Below are positions 8,035 through 15,454 of a stretch of 22,088 bases of DNA, one piece after another (the first letter of the stretch is position 1; every line of letters begins with the position of its first letter). The notes beneath the pieces are model-generated. The model saw nothing but the letters and a program-made list of their open reading frames with translations, had not been told where the DNA came from and did not search any database. This DNA is from JAGLCW01 sp964427915 (lineage in GTDB: Bacteria; Caldisericota; Caldisericia; UBA6126). A program made the position numbers and the translations under genes. The DNA lies in NCBI GenBank assembly GCA_964427915.1, contig CAYRWA010000010.1, positions 1-22,088 on the forward strand, written 5' to 3'.

Positions 8035-8739
8035 TTATCCTGATTGCCTGCCAAGAATATATGAAACGATTTGGTTGCAATGACACTGCAGTGAATCAAT
8101 AGTGGGAAACGGGAGCGGATAGTTTTGAAATAAAAGTGGGATTTCCGTGCACCCCATAATGATTGCTTGTGCTCCTTTTGTCAAAAGAGACTCAAAACAA
8201 TCCAAAAATAGTGTTCGTGTTGAATCTGAAAAAATCCCTATTGAGAATTCCTCTACAATTTTTTGTTGAATCCACTTTTGTTCGGATTCGGTTGGAACAA
8301 TGCAGCGCAATTGATAATCACGATGAAGCTTTCCTTTGATAAAATCTTCTTCCATGGTGAAACGGGTTCCTACCAAACCGATGGTAGACCAGCCTTTTTG
8401 CACAATGGCATTTCCCATCGCATCTGCAATGTGAAGAAATGGAACATGCACTTCTTTTTGAATTGAAGGAATCACTTTGTGGGGTGTGTTGGCGCAAAGT
8501 GCAATTCCAAGAGCTCCCATTTTTTCTAACTTTTGTGCATTTTCTAGTACAATCGATCCAATTGTATCCCACTGTTGACTGCACTGCAGATTGTGTATTT
8601 GGTTTTGATTAAGACTCACTATATACAGAAGTGGATTGCTGTTGTTTCCAAAGTATGCATTGATTTGTTGATGGATCATTCGATAGTATTCCATCGTAGA
8701 ATGCCAAGAAGTACCACCAATAAGGCCAAAAGGTTTCAT
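8035..8739 (-). CDS. Aspartate/glutamate racemase family protein
   Basis: The protein has 234 residues from the ATG at 8739, chosen for AAGGAT 6-7 nt upstream and because MKPFGLIGGTSWHST is the family N-terminus; the frame stays open 31 codons further upstream without conservation. Both catalytic cysteines of the cofactor-independent racemase fold are present: C82 in ALCANT and C197 in MGCTEIP. The GGTSWxST start and the CANT/GCTE pair place it with aspartate racemase and the RacX/YgeA broad-specificity group rather than glutamate racemase MurI. It would make a D-amino acid in the cytosol, possibly for wall or signalling use; the substrate is not readable. It stands alone, divergent from the DUF2207 gene. 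Confidence 0.92.
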   Translation of the reverse strand: MKPFGLIGGTSWHSTMEYYRMIHQQINAYFGNNSNPLLYIVSLNQNQIHNLQCSQQWDTIGSIVLENAQKLEKMGALGIALCANTPHKVIPSIQKEVHVPFLHIADAMGNAIVQKGWSTIGLVGTRFTMEEDFIKGKLHRDYQLRCIVPTESEQKWIQQKIVEEFSIGIFSDSTRTLFLDCFESLLTKGAQAIIMGCTEIPLLFQNYPLPFPTIDSLQCHCNQIVSYILGRQSG

Positions 8740-8774
8740 ACTACATCCTTTCCAGAGGATACTAGACAATTGAG

Positions 8775-8811
8775 CTATACGAAAGTATAGAAAAGGAACA
8801 CTCAAAAACAA
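8775..8811 (-). promoter_or_regulatory. Racemase promoter overlapped by a small palindrome
   Basis: On the minus strand TTGTTT (8806-8811), 16 nt and TATACT (8784-8789). The -10 lies inside CTATAC-GAAA-GTATAG (8775-8790), a perfect 6-bp inverted repeat that could be an operator. The regulator is unknown. Confidence 0.4.
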
Positions 8812-8820
8812 GAAAAGTAG

Positions 8821-8856
8821 TTTTCTATCCAAAGATAGAAAATTTATTGTACAATA
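8821..8856. promoter_or_regulatory. Two adjacent palindromes upstream of the DUF2207 gene
   Basis: TTTTCTATC-CAAA-GATAGAAAA (8821-8842) is a perfect 9-bp inverted repeat. TATTGTACAATA (8845-8856) is a perfect 12-bp palindrome containing TACAAT (8850-8855), a fair -10 box for the plus-strand gene at 8886. No good -35 lies 16-18 nt upstream, so this promoter may need an activator or be controlled through the dyads. Confidence 0.4.
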
Positions 8857-8885
8857 GATACAAATTCCCCTTCATAGGAGGAGCC

Positions 8886-10715
8886 ATGAAAAAATTTGCG
8901 TTGTTTTTCATTGCCACCACTGTTTTTCTGTCTATGTGGATAGTACCCAGCGCTAGCGCTAAAACAGTTCGGATTCCTTCCGTCGAAATGGTTGTGAACA
9001 TCCGTCCCGATGGATCAGCATATGTGCAAGAAAACAGAACAATTGAGTTTGACGGAGATTTTACTTTTGGGTTTTATGAGATTCCAAAAGCAGGCCATGG
9101 AAGCATTCAAAATGTATCTATTGCAGAAGGGGATCAGTATTACAAATACGAGTCGGTATCAAGTCGAAATCAAGGCACTTTTACTCTCAGCGATACAGGG
9201 CATTCAATACGTATTGATTTTTATTTTTCTGCATTGAATGAAACTCGTACCTTTACGATTCGATATGAAGTCAAAGATGTTGTCAATGTATACCAAGATT
9301 ATGGCGAGTTTTATTGGAAGCTTCAAGGAGATGGATGGGACTTTGGTGTAAAGGAATTTAGTGCTGTTGTTCAATGGAAAGACCCTGTTCCAATGGACGA
9401 TTATTTTATCTGGGCGCATGGCCCCTTGTGGGGGAATTTTAACAAATCTGACAAAACCAGTGCTTTTTTGCATGTTGAGGATCTTCCCGCTAACACTTTT
9501 GTAGAGACTCGCGTGTTGTTACCCTCCTCGTATTTTACAGCCCCCAAAAAAGACGGTACTATTTATGAAACCGTTCTTCAGGAAGAAACGCAATGGGCTA
9601 ATGAAGCCAATGCTGAAAGAGAGAAAGCAAAGAGATCCATGTTGATAGGCAACCTGATTAAATGGATCATGATTGCTTTAGCACTCTTTTTTATACTGCT
9701 TTACTTTTATCTATACAACAAATATGGCAGAGAGCATTCTATTGCAAATGCACCCATATATTACCGCGAGCCACCATCTGATCTAAAACCAGCCATCGTA
9801 GGAATGCTGAACTCTTTTCAAAACTATCAAGATCGCTTTTTAGAAGCTACTTTAATGGATTTGATACGGCGCAAGCATATACAATATGAAGAAATTCCCG
9901 GCAATTTTTTAACCAAAGACCACAAATTAACACGACTTACAAACAAGGAAGATCCCTTGGAAGATTATGAAGACTTTCTGATGGAAGAACTTCTCTTTGA
10001 GAGAAAAACAACCGTTACCATGAAGGGATTGAAAAAGAAATTCCGTACTCGAAATGATTGGTATTACGGACAATTTCAAAAATTCAAAAAAATGATTCGA
10101 GATGCTACAAAAAAATATGAGTTCTTTGACGCCAAGAGTAATCACTATGCAACTTTAGCAATTGTGTTAGGAATTGTGTTTCTTTTCTTTGGATTCCTGG
10201 GTGGTTTGATTCTCTCTTTTACGTTTTTGGATACGATGGATTTTACCTTCATGATTTTAATACCTGTTGGGTTATTTTATCTCTTTGGCCAGTATGCACT
10301 GAAACGACGTACAAAAAAAGGAGCCGAAGAGTATTCCAAATGGAAAGCTTTCTCTTCTTTTATGAAAGACTTTTCCAATTTGAAAGAATATGGACCTACA
10401 TCTGTCATCATTTGGGAACGTTTTTTAGTGTATGCCACTGTATTTGGCATTGCTTCTGTTGTGCTGAAGGTATTAAAAGTAGTGACTCCTCATTTGTCCG
10501 ATACCGATCGCGGTGCTCTTCTTGGTCCTGCCTTTTTTGCAGGTTCTACCATGCAGTTTGCTTCTTTCTCCACTGCCATGTCGGGCATCTCTTCAATGTC
10601 CCGCTCGATATCAAGTGTTGCTTCCTCCTCCTCTAGTTCTGGATCTGGTGGAGGTGGTGGATTTTCTGGTGGCGGCGGAGGCGGCGGAGGTGGTTCCGGC
10701 GGAGGCTTCGGTTAA
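8886..10715 (+). CDS. DUF2207 family membrane protein with Gly-rich tail
   Basis: The protein has 609 residues from the ATG at 8886, with AGGAGG 5 nt upstream; the frame extends 13 codons further without a ribosome site. A signal peptide covers 1-25 and ends PSASA. Residues about 28-215 form the extracellular DUF2207 beta domain, with the typical opening of an immunity-to-membrane-like repeat (VVNIRPDGSAYVQENRTIEF). Membrane helices lie at about 252-276, 421-446 and 452-472, with a weaker one near 512-532, and a basic cytoplasmic segment lies between. The C-terminus is a Ser run followed by a Gly-rich tail (GGGGFSGGGGGG), as in many DUF2207 members. The function of the family is not established. 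A two-TM protein gene follows after 55 nt and is probably co-transcribed. Confidence 0.9.
   Translation: MKKFALFFIATTVFLSMWIVPSASAKTVRIPSVEMVVNIRPDGSAYVQENRTIEFDGDFTFGFYEIPKAGHGSIQNVSIAEGDQYYKYESVSSRNQGTFTLSDTGHSIRIDFYFSALNETRTFTIRYEVKDVVNVYQDYGEFYWKLQGDGWDFGVKEFSAVVQWKDPVPMDDYFIWAHGPLWGNFNKSDKTSAFLHVEDLPANTFVETRVLLPSSYFTAPKKDGTIYETVLQEETQWANEANAEREKAKRSMLIGNLIKWIMIALALFFILLYFYLYNKYGREHSIANAPIYYREPPSDLKPAIVGMLNSFQNYQDRFLEATLMDLIRRKHIQYEEIPGNFLTKDHKLTRLTNKEDPLEDYEDFLMEELLFERKTTVTMKGLKKKFRTRNDWYYGQFQKFKKMIRDATKKYEFFDAKSNHYATLAIVLGIVFLFFGFLGGLILSFTFLDTMDFTFMILIPVGLFYLFGQYALKRRTKKGAEEYSKWKAFSSFMKDFSNLKEYGPTSVIIWERFLVYATVFGIASVVLKVLKVVTPHLSDTDRGALLGPAFFAGSTMQFASFSTAMSGISSMSRSISSVASSSSSSGSGGGGGFSGGGGGGGGGSGGGFG
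10641..10712 (+). repeat. GGN-rich tract encoding the glycine tail
   Basis: About 72 bases of GGN triplets broken by Ser and Phe codons, at much higher GC than the surroundings. It is a simple coding tract prone to slippage, not a separate element. Confidence 0.7.
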
Positions 10716-10770
10716 AGAGTGTGAAAACGATTGGGGATGGCTGTGCAATGCGATGTAAGCAGAGAATCAA

Positions 10771-11547
10771 ATGAAACAAACGATGGATAAACATGAAGTT
10801 GCTACTTCTATAGGATGTCGAAGTGGTGGTATTCGAGTGATATTGTTTTTGCTAGTAATACCACTGTTTCTGATCCTCATAGTTTTTCTGATTTTGTGGA
10901 CTCCTTTACCAGGTCTGTTTTCGGATCCGGGTAGTAAAAGTCGTCATGTAGTTGCTGCATTTACCGTAGGCATCGCAGGTTTTAGCATACTTTTTGCATT
11001 GATAGCCTACTTACGAACCTTGTTAAAAATCGCCAGCCATTGTATGGATGCGTATTTTCAAAGCAAAGGATTTCGTGTATCAAAGGCTTACGGGTATGGG
11101 CGTCGTTTTTTTGGGACTATCGAGGAGGTTTCTGTTGAAGCCCTTCTTTTGCCTAGCTACTATCTGCAACCATGGCGATTGTATATAACCATGCACAAAG
11201 GCCTCCCTTTTTTAGGGGGAATCAGCAACCGCAAACCTATCATAAACTGTTATTGCCAACCATACCATACAGAAGGACCATTGTCTCCTTACTATATCGT
11301 AAGCACAGAACCTTATAAAATGGATCAACTGTTACACAATCCTACTGTTGAGAAAGCAATTCAAACAATACTCATGGCGCACACCAAGGCAGATACATGG
11401 GAAGTGCGTTTCGATAATGAGAAAACCGTATTTCAGAGCATCCACTATGTATTCTATCCAAAGGACATAGAAACATCCATTGATGCTTTTTTTACTTTGC
11501 TTCAGGTATATCCTATACTGGCAAAAGAGGAGAAGCATTCACTTTAG
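10771..11547 (+). CDS. Unrecognised two-helix membrane protein
   Basis: The protein has 258 residues from the ATG at 10771; an in-frame ATG at 10783 is equally possible because no clear ribosome site precedes either. Two hydrophobic segments at about 22-45 and 62-87 form an N-terminal hairpin, followed by a soluble domain of about 170 residues with many aromatic residues (RRFFGTIEEV, LPSYYLQPWRLYITM, YYIVSTEPYKMDQLL). I do not recognise the family. The soluble part resembles in pattern the cytoplasmic PH-like or DUF-type domains of small membrane proteins, but I would not assign it. It probably shares a transcript with the DUF2207 gene and overlaps the convergent downstream gene by 9 bp. No terminator is visible. 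Confidence 0.72.
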   Translation: MKQTMDKHEVATSIGCRSGGIRVILFLLVIPLFLILIVFLILWTPLPGLFSDPGSKSRHVVAAFTVGIAGFSILFALIAYLRTLLKIASHCMDAYFQSKGFRVSKAYGYGRRFFGTIEEVSVEALLLPSYYLQPWRLYITMHKGLPFLGGISNRKPIINCYCQPYHTEGPLSPYYIVSTEPYKMDQLLHNPTVEKAIQTILMAHTKADTWEVRFDNEKTVFQSIHYVFYPKDIETSIDAFFTLLQVYPILAKEEKHSL

Positions 11548-12108
11548 TAAAGGGCATTTACAGCGAGCACAAACATCATCTTGTATGTCATGTAAGGTGC
11601 TACAAGCATTACAGAAGATGATAGTGTCTTGTGATTTATCATATTTTTCATACGTGTGTAATGAACCGTGATACCTGACTTTATCGCCTATTTTGTAGTA
11701 GTTGTACACAGTATCATCTCTTTCCGTTCGAATGGTGTGAGTGTTGCCCTGTTCATCTCGAACAAATACGTTATAGACTTCATATACATCCCAATAATAG
11801 TTTTCATCACTAGTATACTTTTTCACTCGTTTGTCTTGTATGTCTTTTCCGGTTACAACCCCATCCCATGTTTTTCCTCGTCGATAGCCTATCGATCGAA
11901 ACAGGGCAATAACTAGAAACATTCCACCAATACCAAAACCAATGTATAGTGCCTGTGGATTGTCCATTTCGGCACTTGTTTGGCCATAGATGAAAAAACC
12001 TATGACTGCGATCAAGGCAATTGCGATAGAAAAAATCCATGTCCAACGATGCGTGTTTTTGACGTATTGAGCAAAAGCAGGATCGTTGATTCGTTCCGAA
12101 TAAGCCAT
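11539..12108 (-). CDS. Two-helix membrane protein with C-terminal zinc ribbon
   Basis: The protein has 189 residues. The ATG at 12108 has AGGAGG 6 nt upstream. Transmembrane helices lie at about 22-41 and 53-71. A beta-rich stretch at about 78-160 (WDGVVTGKDI, YNVFVRDEQGN, IGDKVRYHGSLHTYEKYD) looks like a small barrel domain of the type seen in DUF3592 or DUF7489-like proteins. It ends in a zinc ribbon C166xxC169 and C180xxC183. The last codons overlap the end of the plus-strand neighbour by 9 bp. Role unknown; the family resemblance is only by pattern. Confidence 0.8.
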   Translation of the reverse strand: MAYSERINDPAFAQYVKNTHRWTWIFSIAIALIAVIGFFIYGQTSAEMDNPQALYIGFGIGGMFLVIALFRSIGYRRGKTWDGVVTGKDIQDKRVKKYTSDENYYWDVYEVYNVFVRDEQGNTHTIRTERDDTVYNYYKIGDKVRYHGSLHTYEKYDKSQDTIIFCNACSTLHDIQDDVCARCKCPLLK

Positions 12109-12140
12109 ACTCCGCCTCCTAAAAAATAAATGCTGTCATT

Positions 12141-12149
12141 ACTATACCA
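12141..12149 (-). promoter_or_regulatory. Extended -10 promoter of the zinc-ribbon membrane protein gene
   Basis: The minus strand reads TG-G-TATAGT, an extended -10 box about 33 nt upstream of the ATG. No good -35 is seen, which is usual for extended -10 promoters. Confidence 0.4.
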
Positions 12150-12232
12150 AAAAAACAAGTAAGAGAATAGCTTAAGATAGTATTGCATTGGTATCTTACT
12201 TATAGTAAAAAAAGAAAATGCTTCAAAACCTA

Positions 12233-12260
12233 TTGCAGTTTTAACAAAATAGGATATTAT
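12233..12260 (+). promoter_or_regulatory. Probable sigma-A promoter of the 730-residue stalk protein gene
   Basis: TTGCAG (12233-12238), 16 nt and TATTAT (12255-12260), about 68 nt before the start codon. The divergent gap also holds short inverted repeats, TAAGATA/TATCTTA (12173-12179 and 12192-12198) and AAGTAAGA/TCTTACTT (12157-12164 and 12194-12201). Confidence 0.5.
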
Positions 12261-12328
12261 AAGGGTGTTAAAAAATGAAATTATGAAAAGATGAACATTT
12301 TTTTGGATATCACTTTTGGGAGGAAATG

Positions 12329-14521
12329 ATGTTAACGAAAAAATTGATTGTTCTGTTCCTTATTGTGTCATTCGGTTTTTTATGTTTGCCTACGGTGCAG
12401 GCTGCTGATGATGGTTGGACGAAAGTTATTTCGGATCCGAATGATTGCTCCGGGAGTGCAGACATCCGAACCATCTCGGTGAAAGATGACGGAAATGATT
12501 GGTCGTTTAAGATCGAAAGCTGGAAAGATTGGAAGTTAACCTCTGCCAATAGAGGCTTTCAGATGTTCTTCAATACAAGCGGTTCTTCTGATATCAATGA
12601 TGCAGATTATACTATTCTAATTATTGGCGAAAACACATCCTATGTAGGTCTTTTCCTTCATCTAGAAAGTGAAGAATCCACGCTCATTGTATGTGATATG
12701 AAACAGCAAAACGCGATTGGTACTTTTTCCATCAGCAAAAAAGACTTGAAAGCACCCAAGCGAAGGTTTTCAATCAATGCATACATTGTTCCGTTAAATG
12801 ATTTACGCTATTGTACCGATGCAGCACCCGATGATCAATCCATGGTCTTGTATAAAAGTTCGGAAAAACCACCGGAAACGAAATTGATTGTACCCCAAAC
12901 TTCTTTGAATTTTGGAGAAGTACGATGGAGAGATATTGACACCCTTCCGTTGTATTTTGAAAATCAAGGAGAGGGAAACATTCTAGTGAACATTACGCCC
13001 AGCTCCAATATTAAGGTTTCTAGAAATTCTATTCAGTTAAATGAATACGAGAAGTCCTTTGTAAATGTAACCGTGGAAGCTTCAACATTGGATGTTGGAA
13101 CCTACTCAGAATTTGTTGAGATGAAGTCCAACTACGGAGACATCACAGTGCAGGTTTTCTTTGAAATTTTGCCAAAGCCACTTTTGGAAGTGGATATAGA
13201 CACAATTGATTTTGGCGATTGTTTTAGAGGACAAATACTAAAAGAAAAAATTCATGTCTACAATGCCCGTAAAGGTCCCATTCGAGTTTCTCTATCGTCT
13301 GACGCAGAATGGTTCCGGGTAGACGAAGCAGAGTTTGACGACCATGGTAAATTTATTGCAGTATACCTTACCACAAAAAGAACTACATTTGGTTCGCTAC
13401 AGGGAGAAATTATGATTACCTCCGATGGTGGAGATATGCGAATTCCTGTAGAAGCCAACCTGAAACCATCCTTTTTACTAGAACCCTCCGACATTGATTA
13501 TGGAACAGTCGATATTGATGATTTTGAAAATGAAGCAGTGGAATATACCATCACTAACAATACTGAAAAAACCTTAGAAGTTCATATCGTAAACAACGAA
13601 AGTTGGTTGCAATGTGCAAGCAGTACTTTCAAAATACCGAAAGGCGAGTCCAAATCATTAAAAATTGCCCTACTGCTTGATGAAATGGAAGAAGTTAATC
13701 AAGAGTATGAAGGATCCATTACTATCACTTCGGATTACGATGAAATAGAACTTCCAGTGACAGTAAATCTGACACAAACTCCACCAGAGCTCGAGTGGGT
13801 TGATGCTGAAGAAAAGGGAGAATACAACGAAATCGTATACGAAGGACAGTCTTTTGAACACTGTTTTACCATCCGTAACTGCGGAAGTGGCGAGTTGCAC
13901 GCAGAATTTGATATTGATAAAAACGAAGCCAATTTCCGATTGTTTACCCGACCCTGCAAATTAAAGGGCGGTGAATGCGAAGATATTCTTATCAAATTGG
14001 ATACAAGAACCTTGGAGACTGGCACCTATCATTCTACTCTTTCGATCACTTCCAACGGAGGAGACTTGGAAATACCCATTGCCATTGAGATAGCAGAAAT
14101 ACCTGTAGTAATCATTACCTTGAACATAGGGTCTGCTATTGCAACTATTAATGATAAAGTAACAATGTTAGAAGAACCCCCCTATATTAAACAAAGCACT
14201 ACTATGGTACCCCTCCGATTTATTGGAGAAGCTTTCGACGCAGACATTGAATGGCAGAACATTGGGCAAGGCAGAATTATTGTAGAAGCTGGTGAAAACG
14301 TTATTCAACTCGATATAGGAAAGACAGCTGCTTTTGTGAATGGAAAACCCCAGTTGCTTCCCGTTGCTCCCGAGATAAAATCAGGTCGAACATTTGTCCC
14401 GCTACGGTTTATTGGAGAAGGATTTGGGGCTACCATTGACTGGGATGGAAAAACACAAATGATTACCATCACATACACCATGCCCATTCCTGAAAAGAAA
14501 CCTCCCTCCGACGAAGAATAA
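12329..14521 (+). CDS. Secreted Ig-like repeat protein with C-terminal stalk (copper amine oxidase N-terminal) domain
   Basis: The protein has 730 residues. Two ATGs lie in tandem (12326 and 12329); GGGAGG fits the second, at 5-6 nt. The signal peptide is 1-25 (ends VQA). Residues 26-180 form a beta domain with the pattern of surface DOMON/CBM9-like sandwiches. Four repeats of about 95-105 residues follow (about 186-281, 284-379, 380-482 and 486-590), each with a phrase like LNFGEV or IDFGDC near the start and YGDITV or GGDMRIPV at the end; they resemble BACON or ASH/HYDIN-type Ig domains. Residues 597-717 are the double stalk repeat, with VPLRFIGEAF and VPLRFIGEGFGATIDW. No catalytic motif is visible. 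It is presumably displayed on or anchored to the cell surface. The same stalk ends the 1671-residue protein nearby. Confidence 0.9.
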   Translation: MLTKKLIVLFLIVSFGFLCLPTVQAADDGWTKVISDPNDCSGSADIRTISVKDDGNDWSFKIESWKDWKLTSANRGFQMFFNTSGSSDINDADYTILIIGENTSYVGLFLHLESEESTLIVCDMKQQNAIGTFSISKKDLKAPKRRFSINAYIVPLNDLRYCTDAAPDDQSMVLYKSSEKPPETKLIVPQTSLNFGEVRWRDIDTLPLYFENQGEGNILVNITPSSNIKVSRNSIQLNEYEKSFVNVTVEASTLDVGTYSEFVEMKSNYGDITVQVFFEILPKPLLEVDIDTIDFGDCFRGQILKEKIHVYNARKGPIRVSLSSDAEWFRVDEAEFDDHGKFIAVYLTTKRTTFGSLQGEIMITSDGGDMRIPVEANLKPSFLLEPSDIDYGTVDIDDFENEAVEYTITNNTEKTLEVHIVNNESWLQCASSTFKIPKGESKSLKIALLLDEMEEVNQEYEGSITITSDYDEIELPVTVNLTQTPPELEWVDAEEKGEYNEIVYEGQSFEHCFTIRNCGSGELHAEFDIDKNEANFRLFTRPCKLKGGECEDILIKLDTRTLETGTYHSTLSITSNGGDLEIPIAIEIAEIPVVIITLNIGSAIATINDKVTMLEEPPYIKQSTTMVPLRFIGEAFDADIEWQNIGQGRIIVEAGENVIQLDIGKTAAFVNGKPQLLPVAPEIKSGRTFVPLRFIGEGFGATIDWDGKTQMITITYTMPIPEKKPPSDEE

Positions 14522-14526
14522 CATGT

Positions 14527-14570
14527 TTGCATAACACCTTCAGCAACATTACAATGGAAGGTGTTATGCA
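14527..14570 (+). promoter_or_regulatory. Promoter embedded in a perfect 14-bp inverted repeat
   Basis: TTGCAT (14527-14532), exactly 17 nt and TACAAT (14550-14555) make a good sigma-A promoter. The arms TGCATAACACCTTC (14528-14541) and GAAGGTGTTATGCA (14557-14570) are perfect complements around a 15-nt centre that holds the -10. The start of transcription would fall in the right arm. No T-run follows on either strand, so an operator fits better than an intrinsic terminator. Confidence 0.55.
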
Positions 14571-14600
14571 TAGCTTCCATTCACCAAAAAGGAGTTGATT

Positions 14601-14885
14601 GTGAAAAGAATTGCGGTGATCTCGGATCCTCAGATCAATCGAAAACAGGCTAGTTTTCAAAAACAATATGGCTGTTTGCGTCGATGCTTTGAAAACATGA
14701 ATGTAGATTCTGTAATTGTCTGTGGGGATATCACCGAAAATGCCGATGTGGAGGAATGGAATGTTTTCTTTAAAGCCTTTAATCAGCATTGCCAAACAGA
14801 AAACCTGTTTCTTGTTCCCGGCAAAGAGGTTCAGGTGCTGTACGGTTTTGGAGAATTTTCTAACATGTATATACTGGAAGCATGA
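14601..14885 (+). CDS. Truncated calcineurin-like phosphoesterase-type ORF, coupled to the ThpR gene
   Basis: The ORF has 94 residues from the GTG at 14601, with AAGGAG 6 nt upstream; the TTG at 14595 is too close to that site. The first motifs of calcineurin-like metallophosphoesterases are visible: AVISDPQI (D9) and VIVCGDITE (G42, D43). Where the family has GNHD the sequence reads LVPGKE, and the C-terminal half with the remaining metal-binding His residues is absent (full-length members have about 200 residues or more). It is therefore probably a degenerate remnant or a small protein with another role. Its TGA overlaps the next start as ATGA, so even an inactive peptide could serve to deliver ribosomes to the following gene. 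Confidence 0.65.
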   Translation: MKRIAVISDPQINRKQASFQKQYGCLRRCFENMNVDSVIVCGDITENADVEEWNVFFKAFNQHCQTENLFLVPGKEVQVLYGFGEFSNMYILEA

Positions 14886-15454
14886 GAACATTTATTGGAA
14901 TTGATTTTTCTGATCCAGTCAAACAAGCCTTGAAGTATAGTCAAGAACGATTGCGGAAATATGTGAAAAAAGGAAGATGGAAGCAACCAAACAACTTTCA
15001 TCTGACGTTGTTCTTTATCGGAGAGATAGAAGAATCGTTTGTGCAAGAGATATACTCTGCAATAAAACCATGCGCTGCATCTATCCCCCCTTTTCAGCTT
15101 TCCTTTTCTCACATTGGGGTCTTCCGAGGAAGAAGGCATATTCGGGCTCTATGGACTGGCCTTGGTGGACAGCTGCATGTGCTTACTCGCTTGCACAGCT
15201 GTATCCGAAATGCCATGGAAACCCTTGGTTATGCCTCATCTCAAAAAGATTACATCCCTCATGTAACATTAGGACAAGACATGATTTTACGCGAGAAACT
15301 ATCAGTTCTTGAAAAAACTGTATCACTACCATCTATACCAATAATTACCGTATCCCACGTAACCTTTTTTAAAAGCGAACAAATTGATGGAAAACGCCTC
15401 TATTCGTCCATACATGAATATCCTCTACTAGGGAGTAAAACTCGACTTGATTAG
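14882..15454 (+). CDS. thpR: RNA 2',3'-cyclic phosphodiesterase (LigT/ThpR family)
   Basis: The protein has 190 residues, the usual length. Both HxTx motifs of the 2H phosphoesterase superfamily are present: H40-L-T42 (NFHLTLFFIGE) and H127-V-T129 (YIPHVTLGQ), and the N-terminus MRTFIGIDF is typical. The family opens 2',3'-cyclic phosphate ends on RNA to 2'-phosphomonoesters and was first known for 2'-5' RNA ligation in vitro; it is cytosolic. The start overlaps the preceding stop (ATGA) and lacks a well-spaced ribosome site of its own, so translation is probably coupled. Its TAG shares bases with the stop of the convergent giant gene (TTAG at 15451-15454). Confidence 0.93.
   Translation: MRTFIGIDFSDPVKQALKYSQERLRKYVKKGRWKQPNNFHLTLFFIGEIEESFVQEIYSAIKPCAASIPPFQLSFSHIGVFRGRRHIRALWTGLGGQLHVLTRLHSCIRNAMETLGYASSQKDYIPHVTLGQDMILREKLSVLEKTVSLPSIPIITVSHVTFFKSEQIDGKRLYSSIHEYPLLGSKTRLD

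Noticed and set aside
10641..10712. Gly-codon tract as a tandem repeat or CRISPR-like element
   Set aside because: It has no fixed repeat unit and no spacers, and it encodes the glycine-rich tail typical of DUF2207 proteins.
10513..10758. 81-codon plus-strand ORF in another frame over the end of the DUF2207 gene
   Set aside because: It is a frame shadow of the GGN-rich coding tract with low-complexity product.
12157..12201. Overlapping inverted repeats as an attenuator or riboswitch
   Set aside because: Arms are 7-8 bp, AT-rich, and upstream of both likely transcription starts, so at most they are weak operator candidates.
14528..14570. Perfect 14-bp stem after the 730-residue protein gene as a Rho-independent terminator
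   Set aside because: No T-run follows the stem on either strand, the loop is 15 nt, and a well-spaced -35/-10 pair lies within it, so a promoter with operator fits better.
14469..14891. 140-codon minus-strand ORF opposite the phosphoesterase and stalk gene end
   Set aside because: It is antisense to two supported genes, has no recognisable domain and no ribosome binding site.
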